Below, in pieces: positions 1-9,300 of a stretch of 64,000 bases of DNA. This DNA comes from Strigops habroptila. Its lineage: Eukaryota; Chordata; Aves; Psittaciformes; Psittacidae. The position numbers and the translations under genes are program-made. The stretch is from positions 15,828,992 to 15,892,991 of the forward strand of contig NC_044283.2 of assembly GCF_004027225.2 (NCBI RefSeq), written 5' to 3'. Position 1 is the first letter of the stretch, and the number at the start of each line of letters is the position of its first letter. The notes under the pieces are model-generated. The model worked only from the letters and a program-made list of their open reading frames with translations. It searched no databases and was not told the origin of the DNA.

Positions 1-1400
1 TTTTAATCAAACTTGCCAATATTTAGGAAAAACAATCATTCCTGCCCAAGCAGTTTTACTTTTATCAAGTCATGGTAAATTTGGTCAGAACTTCATGGGA
101 GGCTCAAAAGCGACAGAAATGCCTCCCTAGGAACAAAATCAAAATGATTACGGTATCTGGAGGTTCAAACAAAACCTGTTCAGCTGCTGTCAGCAACATG
201 CTAATACTGCTGCTGGGGGTCAGGAGGTAGAGAGTCCCAGGTGTTTGTTTCCCTTCACATAGAATCCACTCTGTTAAGATATCACAAGTTTTCATGCTAC
301 CATAGATTAAAAATAAACTGCGAAAGCACTCAGATAGAAGGTAAATAGAAATTACACAAGTTCTAACCTTCTCCCCTTCCAGCCCCTCTGCCCAGCCTGT
401 TCAGTTACCTAACCCAGCAAAAAAACAACCCACATTTTCTTTACCCGATTAGCAAATTGAACAGGCTTATACGAAGGGAGCTGGTGAGCCCCAGAGCAGT
501 ACAAGGTGGCATGTAGAAAACAGGGGAAGGAAGCGTGAACTCCCCATCCTGCTGGCAGCAGTAAGCTATTATACTGTCTCTCATGTAACTTCACCCTCCT
601 TTTAAATGTCTGTTAGCCAATCTGGATCTCCAAACAGCCATTTATGCCCAGAGATGGGAGGCACTACCGCTTTCAGTACGAGTACTGGCTCTGAAGTATT
701 TGCCTGAAACCCTTCCATTACACTCAAAGCTGCTGCAGCAAAGTTTGCCTTTCAGGTGACACATCAGCCTTTATTACTACATACCCTGATGCAAGAATAA
801 AAATTAACTTTTGTCCACGAGTAAAGTTACATGTATTTAAAATTAAAAAACCCTACCTAAGGTATCTTTAAGCTACTCGCCAATTAATCGCTGCGCAGAT
901 AAACGCGAGCACAGCGGCTTGCAGCCCGCTAGCGAGCACTACGCGCAGCACTGGTGGCTGGCACCGGTTAACCAACGAGAACCGGCGGGGCTCACCGCCT
1001 GCTCCCCCCCCCGCCCCCTTCACCACAGGGACGGCCGCTGCGCCGCGGCCGGCGCCTGGGCTGCAAGTCCCGGGGGGTGATGCCGGCCCCCCTGCCCCGC
1101 GGCCCGGCCAGAAGGCGTGGTCCCCGCCGAGCAGAACGGGACACCCCGCCGTGGCCGGCGCGCAGCCGCTGGGGCACGGGGGGCGACGGGAGCCGGGCTG
1201 CGAAGGGGCCGAGCGGGGCGCGGCGGGGAAAGCGGCACCGACAGCCCCGCTGCCCGCGGCGGGAAGGGCCAGGGCGCCCGGAGCCCCGCCGCAGCGCTGA
1301 GGAGAAGTTGCCGGCGGGGCCGGGGCGCTGACAGCTGCGCACTACCGAAATCCTCCCTCCCGACTCAGGGCCGCGGGGCGGAGGCCGCCCCCATCGCTAC
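1..1400 (-). other. FBXL5: FBXL5 intron 1 (partial)
   Basis: This is the start of the first FBXL5 intron, read on the minus strand from the donor GT at 1399-1400 towards the left edge. The part from about 890 to 1400 is very GC-rich and belongs to the promoter CpG island. The part from 1 to 890 is ordinary AT-leaning sequence in which I see no second FBXL5 exon, no other gene and no clear repeat. Confidence 0.7.
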
Positions 1401-1484
1401 CTTGTCGCAGTAGAGCCCCACGAGCTGCTTCATCCGCCAGTGCGGAGCCGAGAAAACATCCACCTCCTCCGGGAAAGGAGCCAT
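1401..1484 (-). CDS. FBXL5: FBXL5 coding exon 1 (F-box/LRR protein 5)
   Basis: FBXL5 is the substrate receptor of an SCF ubiquitin ligase. Its N-terminal hemerythrin-like domain binds iron and oxygen, and it targets iron regulatory protein IRP2 for degradation. The minus strand encodes 28 residues beginning [11 protein letters not shown] and ending GLYCDK, nearly identical to the human N-terminus. They include His15, an iron ligand of the hemerythrin-like domain. The exon ends in phase 0 at an AAG|GTAGCG donor. The chosen ATG has a strong context (AACATGG). An in-frame ATG 42 bases upstream (1524-1526) could add 14 residues, but the human protein starts at the downstream Met. The remaining exons lie beyond the left edge. 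Identification is by recalled family sequence, not by a search. Confidence 0.93.
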
Positions 1485-1634
1485 GTTCTCCCCATAGAGC
1501 CGCGGCGCTAACGGCGGCGCTAACATCCGCACCGCGCATGCGCCGCCCGGAGCGCCCCGCCGCACCGCGCATGCGCGGCTGGCACCGCCCCTTCCCGCGG
1601 CGGGCGGGCGGACAGGCGGTGGCGGGCGGGGGGC

Positions 1635-1681
1635 GGCCGCTGGGCGGCCGCTGGGCGGCCGCTGGGTGGCCGCTGGGTGGC
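1635..1681. repeat. 11-bp minisatellite in FBXL5 5' region
   Basis: About four tandem copies of an 11-base unit, GGCCGCTGGGC or GGCCGCTGGGT, lie 150-200 bases 5' of the FBXL5 start codon. The last two copies share the C-to-T variant, which suggests stepwise duplication. The tract is all G+C apart from the T positions. Confidence 0.85.
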
Positions 1682-1682
1682 G

Positions 1683-1734
1683 GAGCCGGGGCCGGGGCCG
1701 GGGCTGGGGCGGGGGCCGGGGCCGGGGCTGGGCT
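1683..1734. repeat. GGGGCC-type G-rich tract (G-quadruplex prone)
   Basis: Imperfect tandem GGGGCC and GGGGCT hexamers occur on the plus strand. There are many more than four runs of three or more G with short loops, so the tract fits a G-quadruplex pattern. It lies 200-250 bases 5' of the FBXL5 ATG, in the promoter or possibly in the 5' UTR. If transcribed from the FBXL5 side, the RNA would carry GGCCCC repeats. Confidence 0.8.
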
Positions 1735-2049
1735 GGTTCGGGGCTCCGCGGGTGCTCCGCGGGCAGCATCGACCAGCCCCGGCCCTGTGAAGTGCGTGCG
1801 GTGGGGAGAGGGTGACCAGAGCCGCGGGAAGGGCTCCCGGGCTGCTGCCGCTTGGGGCCCACCGGGTAACCCGGCACCTCCGAAGCGCAGCAGGTTTTGT
1901 GCCTTGGGAAGAGATTAAACATTGTATTAGGCGTCACAGGAAGTAAAGACAGCTCGTTTCGTGTAAACTAGGGAGGTGAGAGCGCATGGGGAGTAACGAG
2001 GGGGTGTGTGTAGGAAGTGGGGAGAGAAATGCCTAAAGGGGGCTTAACA

Positions 2050-2183
2050 GACATCTGGAGAGGGACTTTTTACAGCGGCCTGTAGTGACAGGATGAAGGG
2101 TAATGGCTTTGGGATGAAATAGGGAAGTTCTTCACGGCGAGGGTGGTGAGGCACTGGAACAGGTCCCACAGTAAAGTTGTGGA
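2050..2183 (+). mobile_element. CR1 retroposon, 5' piece of interrupted copy
   Basis: Matches the 3' UTR part of avian CR1 in plus orientation, including the phrase GTGAGGCACTGGAACAGGT, and has a small internal deletion. It stops abruptly at GTTGTGGA, where an oppositely oriented CR1 begins. The same element resumes at about 2411. Confidence 0.85.
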
Positions 2184-2410
2184 TCATAGAATCAGCTAGG
2201 TTGGAAAAGGCCTTTAAGATCATCAAGTCCAACCATTACCCCAGCACTGCCAAGACCACCACTAAACCATGTCACTGATGGTCTTGCCTACACCTTTTTT
2301 GAACGCTTCCAGGGACGGTGATTCCACCACTTCCCTAGGAAGCCAATACCTGATCACCCTGTTGGTGAAGAAATTTTTCCTAATCTAAACTTCCCCTGGT
2401 TCAGTTTGAG
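2184..2410 (-). mobile_element. CR1 retroposon inserted in another CR1
   Basis: This is a minus-strand CR1 3' end. It opens with TCATAGAATCA, the reverse complement of the ATTCTATGA tail, and continues through the familiar CCAACC and AACTTCCCCTGG segments. It is flanked on both sides by plus-strand CR1 that becomes contiguous if this piece is removed, so it is the younger insertion. Confidence 0.85.
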
Positions 2411-2538
2411 GCTCCATCCCTGGCAGTGTTCAAGGCCAGGTTGGACGAGACTTTGAGCAACCTGGTCTAGTGGAAGGTGTCCCTGCTTATGGAACTAGAT
2501 GATCTTTATGGTCCTTTCCAACCCAAACCATCCTATGC
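2411..2538 (+). mobile_element. CR1 retroposon, 3' piece of interrupted copy
   Basis: Plus-strand CR1 resumes at GCTCCATCCCTGG and runs to CCAACCCAAACCATCCTATG, close to the element's 3' end. It continues the copy broken at 2183. Confidence 0.85.
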
Positions 2539-5500
2539 AGACGTACATGGCCCAAACTGGCTGCAGCAGGGAATCTGTACCCAACTTTTTCTTCATTGGT
2601 GCCGAATAAGCAGAGTTTAATGCGTTTGTTTTAACGTCTTAAGATGAGCAGGAACACCAGCCTTTGATACTCATCTGCCCATGCAACATTTCTAAAAAAG
2701 CAGGAATACTTAGCAGAATTGAGATTACACCCAGTTTGAAAAAAAAGTGTAACTGTCAGCCAACAAGGCAAAGTGTAGTAAAGCTGTTGACCAGCATGGC
2801 AGTGTGTAGTAAGTGTCCCCAAAACATACAGTCAAGCATGTAATAAATGCAGCAGACTTTCTGACTGAAAGCTATTACTGTACAAAATCAACATTGCAGA
2901 TACTAAATGCACTAAAAGCTCACCAATTTATAGATGTAAGCAATTAATTGTAAACAGATTGAAATATTTCGAGCAAAGGCACACATATGTTGCTAGTCAA
3001 GTATTCCTTGATGAACTAATGCTTGGGAATAAAATGTGAAATTGTTGCTGATAAAAGCAGTAGATAGTGAATTGAGAAAGAGAGACCGCACCATGAGGGT
3101 TATCTAGATCACACTGTGCACAATAATCTTTTTAGCTCTTTATCTAAGGAAATGAAGCTTAAGCAATTACAGTACTGGGTGTTTCCTTTTCCATTCATCC
3201 TTTCCACCTCAAAGGACTTTTGAACATGCTGGCCTACTTAGTCATATTTGCAAATATGTATGAATCTTGGAAGGTTAAATTTGTACAACTTTGGGGAAAA
3301 AAAGCGGTTACACATGAGAGAAGAAAAAGGCAAAGCAGAGGTGTTGCACAGCTGGCCAGCCAGTTCAGGGTTGTATTTACTGCCTGGCTAATAAGCGCAG
3401 CTCCAGCTTTGGGCTTGTGCGTTTCTTGCACAGAGTGTGTATCATAGCACACTAGGGAGCGACTGGGGCCTTGGGTTACTGCTGTAGGTAGAATTACACA
3501 CCAAAGACACAAACCTGACAGAAATAATGTTTGATGAGGTTCGTTGCTTACAGAGGAGCTTGTCAATATGAGCAGTTCCAAGGTCTTATTTCTAGGCCAA
3601 AAGCATGAAGTCATGCAGAATTGGGGTTATTCTGCCAGCAATTCATGCCTGAGTAGTAATAGAGGATTAACATTCACACCTGTTGCACCTTCCTCTGCTG
3701 GAAGTTACCACTCCCATCTAGTAGAAATAACAAGAGAGAACATGTCTGTTCCTCAACTTCCAGGGGTGCAGAAGATAAACATATGCTGAATTTCATGGTT
3801 GTTTGAGTTAATATTCAGTTTGTGAACTAGAATATTTCCAGAGCAGATATGCTGCCAATTTTGCTGACTCTCCTTCATGGGCAATAACCTTTTCTAGGAG
3901 AGAGGGGTAGGGAGTGAGGGACAGTGATCTGCATCCAGCATGAATTGCCAGAGCTTGGGAGGCAAGATGGGACAGCCAGTCTGTATCAGTAAAGTACAAT
4001 ACTATAAGACAAATTGCCTGATAATGGGATTAAAATACTGACATTTTCATGGACAAGTTTAAGGGGAGACTTGGTCATTTTCTGCAAGAATTTACATGGT
4101 CAGAATATTTCTGAGGGTAGATGATTAATGTAACAGACAAAGATACCACAAGATCCAATGACTACAAGCTAAAGGTAGACAAGTTCAGGTCAGACCAAAG
4201 GTTTGATGCTCAAGGCTATCAAACCATTACACAATTTCCCTGGAGGTGTGTTAGTTTAGCCATCACATGAAGAATTTAAATCAAAACTAAGAACACATTA
4301 AAAATGGCTGTACTGAATCAAATCAGAGGCTCTTCTAGACTGATGCGGTGTTTCTAGAAGTGGCCACTGAGGAAAGGGAGCTCGATGGGGTGAGATGGAG
4401 ATCCCAGCAGTTGTTGGACTCCTTTCCATTCCCCCTAGGATGTTATGTCAGGTCATCTCTTTTTTGGAGAACACCGCTGAGCAGCACCCACATCTTTCTG
4501 AAGCTGAAGAGTCCTCACCTGGTGTGTCCGTGGAGAAAAGCTAATACAAAACTTGGTATCCATCTTTATGTCTTTTCAATTTATACCATATAATTTAAGC
4601 ATAAGTTTTAGTCTTGATGACAACTTGGTGACAATTTCTGCCCTGTTCTATACAGAAGATCCCATCAGTGATGCCTCTGGTTTCTTTTAGCCCAGAAATT
4701 ACTGAACAAAATTTGGTTGCAGCAAAGTTGATAATAAAAACATTGACTTCTGTCGATTATTGCACTCTCTAATCCTGAATCCGAAGCAGTAACTTGAAAC
4801 TGTTTGACTAACATGCTGGTGCCCTGCCAGCATGGCCATGTTTTAGAGAGGTTAGGAAAAGAAGTGGGGAGAAAAAGCATCAGAGAAGTAACCAAAGTAC
4901 AGCATTTACCATGTCTCTCCACCATATCAAGCACAACATAGCACACCCTTTTCCGGGTAAATCTATCTTTCCTGAAGACTCCGCTGCAGTTAATAAACCT
5001 ACTGGTTATCTTTGTATTACATTTATGGGAGAAACCCATCATCAGCAATTTACTCAGTGATGAGCAAGATTTTGCCTTCAGCAGAATCCATCAGCTGAGT
5101 ACCAGTGCATCAATGTAAGCATGACACTGTATAAATAAGTACATGAATAATAAAGATGTATATATTCACAGAGGCACGGAGGCCGTTTAATAGAAAGACA
5201 AAAGGAACCAGCATGTTCCTCAGAAATGTGAGTCCATGGACAAATTAAGGTTGAAAAAATACATTTTATTTTTTTTTTTTTTAAAAAGGGAGAAAAGTAG
5301 TGTGGCTGTATTTGCAGCAGTGTATACCACAGGGTATTTACACTGAAAATTAGATTAACTGATGCCATTTGATGATTTAACAAGGCAGTTAGGAAAAAGA
5401 AGCTGGAGGGAGAATAACAGTAACCAGAAGTTGAAGAGATTTCTTCAGCGTACAGGAAGCATGGCAACCCTTTTAGTTCTCGTTATGGTTGATTCTGCCT

Positions 5501-6100
5501 GCAAGGTGGTTTTGTTCATGAAGAAGACCTTAAAACACATCACACCAAAATGTTGCTGTCAGTATACAGAGGAGAGGTGGAAAATGAGCTGACAAATGTT
5601 ACCCCTATTGTATGATAGAAGATCACCTGAGAATTTGGGTATTTATGCAATCGTTGCTTTATCTGTGTCTTTTTTGTTGTTGTTCTTGATACATATTTCG
5701 GCATTTTTTCAACCATTAGAGAAATATATGCAAAATGTATAGCCCCTCTGAAATGAAAATAAACTGTTTTAAATCATGTTGCTCTCAAGCACTTATGATG
5801 TTTGAGAAAGGCGTAGCATGGCAATGAGTATTGAGCAAACCTAAGGTGTCGTAAGTACTGAAGTGGCAAGAGGATTTTTCTTCCTTTACTGAAATAAATG
5901 TAATTCTTCTCAGTTATCAGCAGGTGGCAATATCATGACCTTAAAAGTCTCGTTTTTCTAAGTGGGGAACAGTTAGACTTGAGGAAGTGATGTATCCCTG
6001 TGCTGCAATCGTTCCAGGAAACAGTTATATGACAGTCCCAGCAAGGTTCAGATTTCCATCTAGCTTCGTCTTTTGTGTAAAGAGCTATAGCCAGTATTGA
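2539..6100. other. Intergenic between FBXL5 and BST1
   Basis: AT-leaning sequence without a coding region I can support. A poly-T run lies near 5267. In human, FAM200B sits between these two genes; nothing like it is present here. A noncoding BST1 leader exon could lie in this stretch but cannot be recognised by eye. Confidence 0.5.
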
Positions 6101-6203
6101 AAATATTAAACGTTAAGCCTGCAGGTTTCCATGTAAATTGTATTATTTAACTCTCCTTTTTTTTTCTTTTTTTAAAAAAAAGAACTTCATTTCTCAAGAA
6201 CTC
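6100..6203 (+). promoter_or_regulatory. BST1: BST1 5' leader / possible leader acceptor
   Basis: Just before the BST1 start codon there is a long pyrimidine run ending in AAAAAAAAG and then AACTTC. This resembles a 3' splice site, so the first coding exon may be preceded by a noncoding exon. Alternatively it is an unspliced leader. No CpG island and no clear TATA box are visible. An ATG at 6131 is followed at once by TAA, and the ATG at 6204 is the first that opens the reading frame. Confidence 0.35.
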
Positions 6204-6373
6204 ATGATGAAGAGCCTTTTTTGGTCTCTCTTACTTGTCTCTGTTCTGTTTATGAACAGCTTCTCAGAAGTACAGAGAAGCAAATGGAAAGGTGAAGGTA
6301 CAACACAAAACCTGGAAAGTATTGTCATTGGAAGATGCTATGACTATATTAGAATTGTGAATCCTGCTGTTGG
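6204..6373 (+). CDS. BST1: BST1 coding exon 1
   Basis: Encodes residues 1-56 and two bases of Gly57: signal peptide, the KWKGEG segment and the first domain cysteine (GRC, C45). Two ATG codons stand in tandem at 6204 and 6207; the first is used here. The donor is GG|GTAAGT, phase 2. Confidence 0.9.
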
Positions 6374-9300
6374 GTAAGTTTTCCTTGTTTCTGTATTATT
6401 TTTTATGTTCTGGTTGTTAATCAGAAGCCTCATGTTTCACTCCTAGCCATGAACGTGATCCTCTTGAAGCCAACATGAATGTAACTATCTGGAAACAAAA
6501 AATGAACTTTGACAGATGCCATATTAATAGAAGTAGTGTAATTAAAGTAAGATTTTTAATCTTTCAATTTTTTATTTCACATTTCTTACCCCTCTACTGT
6601 CACAGTGTTCTGTAAGGAGAACACACAGAAACAATGAGGATCGTATTTCTTAAGTACCAAATCTGGCAGCACTCCTGGGAAGACCAGCTTTACTTTGCAT
6701 GCCTTGTATGTCAGTCAGGTCATGTAAGAAGGAAGCACCACGCTTTATAGCTATCCTGCAGTACTGAAAGAGACTACTTAGCTCATCCACCTCAAAAATC
6801 ATGCAGTAATCAACTGCTGAAATATGATTACACATGAGCTTTCATTGTCTGTGTTAATTACACAGAACTGGAGATAAGTGACACACTTTGCTAAAATGAC
6901 CACTTTTTCTGTCTTTCCTTAACATTGTTTGGCCTTTGATAAAAAGGAGAATATTAATAAGGACAGTCTTCTGGAGTTCAGTTCTTTTTTCTGCTGCTTA
7001 ATTTTATCCTGATAGTTTGAAGAGGTATTTGCAGAGGTGGCCTGGGTGGGTTCCTCCAGCATTCAAGCATGGTCTTAAACTGGATTAGATTATGTTGCTT
7101 AATATCAGCAAATATCACCTCCTTCCCCCAGTCTCCCATTTTCAGTTCCTGCTGCAAAAGAGGAAGATAAAGGACTGAAGGCAGGTTAATGGCTTTTAAA
7201 AAAGGCAAACCAGCATGTTTCTTCCTAATAACACTGTTATCAGAAGCATTTTGGTTCAGTTCCCCATGAAAGAATAAGTCATCCTAATGCAAATAACACG
7301 GTACTAAAATTTCAGTTGAAGAATTAGAGTTTGGCAATTTTATAAACACATTACAGTGAAAGGTGCCAGTAAACTTCAACTATAGAGTTCCACACACCTA
7401 CAATATAATATATGATATAACCTATGAAAACGTAGATCAGTTAACAGTTGCATAAGTATATGAAGTCTGGTCTGCAGCAGGCTTTAGATAGGTGGAGTTC
7501 CTGTTGGAGTTAACAGATGTCACTTCATTTATATGTGAAGCAGGACATGACTAATAATACAAATACATTAAAGAAGCAACATAGGGATTGTTATTCTGGA
7601 AATGTTAAGTTTATCATTAACTGATTTTGGCTTTTAGAAATGTAAATACACTGTTCTTAAAAAGTATTTCTATATGTCTTATGTTTATGACTGTTTTATG
7701 GTCTAATTAATTCCTGTGACATTTTCACGGTATAACTTTAAAATTGAGAAGTCTGAACACATTCATCAAAATATTCTTTCTCAGAATAGCCTGAAGCCAG
7801 GCTGCACATTAGGACTGTTTTCCTGAAGTAAGACCCAAAATAGCATTATAAAAAGAAGAGCTGCACAATTAGTTTCATATGATGTGTTCTTTTCTCTTTC
7901 CCTTAGGTCTATAAGCAAATAGTGTGATCTAAACAAAATGGTAATTTCTTATTGCACAGGTGCAAAACAGATATTCTAATTATTTATAATCGTTTTTATT
8001 CATTGTTTGTTTCTTAATTACCCCCAGGCTAGCTGTTACAGAGGCATAGCCACCTGGGTAGGTTTTGCTTCTGAATTTATGGGCAAATAGAATAATTTTT
8101 TAAAAATCCTTTGCTAACAGAAGAGAAGCTAGCCTAGCATGCCTTTATGCTGCAGCATAATTAAAACATAAAGTTGTCTATAGAAGCTTAAGAAAAACTT
8201 TCCCTTATCTTAAAGCAGAACATGAAAAATGGCAATTAAGAGAGGCATTTTACAAAATGTTACAGTCATGTAGAAGTGAGGGATTTGAATGAAAATCTAA
8301 TTTCTTATAGGAGTATGTTAAGTGACACAACTGTTCCTGTAGTGCACTTCCCCCATATTTCTTTATTTGCAGTAAATAATGGGAGTTCTGAAAACATTTT
8401 TTTTTTTGACTGACTAGTATGAAATAAATCTAATATGACTTATTAGTGTCTATTAAGATTGGAAGGTATTGTCCTGAACTACAGTCCTTCCCCACCCTGT
8501 AGTTTCAAAAAGTATTTTTGCCAGCTAAGAAATTTTGAGCAACAGAGCAGAATAATCCTTTTGGTGTACAAGCTGTTCAAACCTGGATGAGAAGACATGA
8601 AGAAAAAAAAATGCAATATGTGAATTAACCAGAAAATTACTGACAGATTCAATTGTCAGGAAAGATGTTAACAGTTCAGTTGATCATAATTGACAAGTAC
8701 TGGCACGAATAGGGAGTGCTTACAGTAGACAGCTCTTTAGCAGAATGAGACATATACAATTATCAGAAGCTAAAGTTTAACAGCTTGAAATCAGAAATAG
8801 GGTGCAAATCCTTTTATCAAGCAAAGCTATTTAAACATTGGAACTACTGATCAAGGATCGTATTGCATCACTGAAGGTTTTCAGATCAAGAGCCCATATT
8901 TGCTTATGATGTTTTGGAGTTTTTTATATAGTTGTTGGAAGCATGACTAGGGATTACTGTAAGAGAATCTGTGGTCTGTTTCCTGCATGGGAGCTGCTTA
9001 GTTCATCACAAGGGGTCCTTTGAAGTATCTGTGACATTCAGCATCACAAAGCAGCTCCCTAAAGAATGTCACCAGGAGAAGCGCCAGCAGAAACCCTGCT
9101 GTCTATGGATGACATTAAATGAGCAAAACACTTAATGGCAAGGTTTGGTTTACTTACCAGGACTACTGTTCAAGCTAGAGCTTTGCAATTACGGCTGTTC
9201 ATGTTAGGAATGCTGTATGCACTTAATATACATTATTCTGTTCTGCAGAGTGTTCCCAGCGTAGACATTGTCACAGCATATGTGGGGAAGCTACTATGGT

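Larger units (their letters stand above)
890..1900 (-). promoter_or_regulatory. FBXL5: CpG island / FBXL5 promoter region
   Basis: A dense run of CG dinucleotides and very high GC content spans the FBXL5 first exon and about 400 bases on its 5' side, against AT-leaning flanks. This is the usual promoter type for a housekeeping gene such as FBXL5. No TATA box is evident. The exact transcription start cannot be placed by eye. Part of the island lies in intron 1. Confidence 0.8.

Noticed and set aside
1077-1413. Arg/Pro-rich plus-strand open frames in the CpG island
   Set aside because: High GC content removes stop codons by chance; no family similarity and antisense to FBXL5.
1365-1937. 190-codon minus-strand open frame through the CpG island
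   Set aside because: Only its 28 codons at 1401-1484 are FBXL5. The rest is Pro/Arg/Ala-rich translation of GC-rich DNA, and the frame runs past the splice donor.
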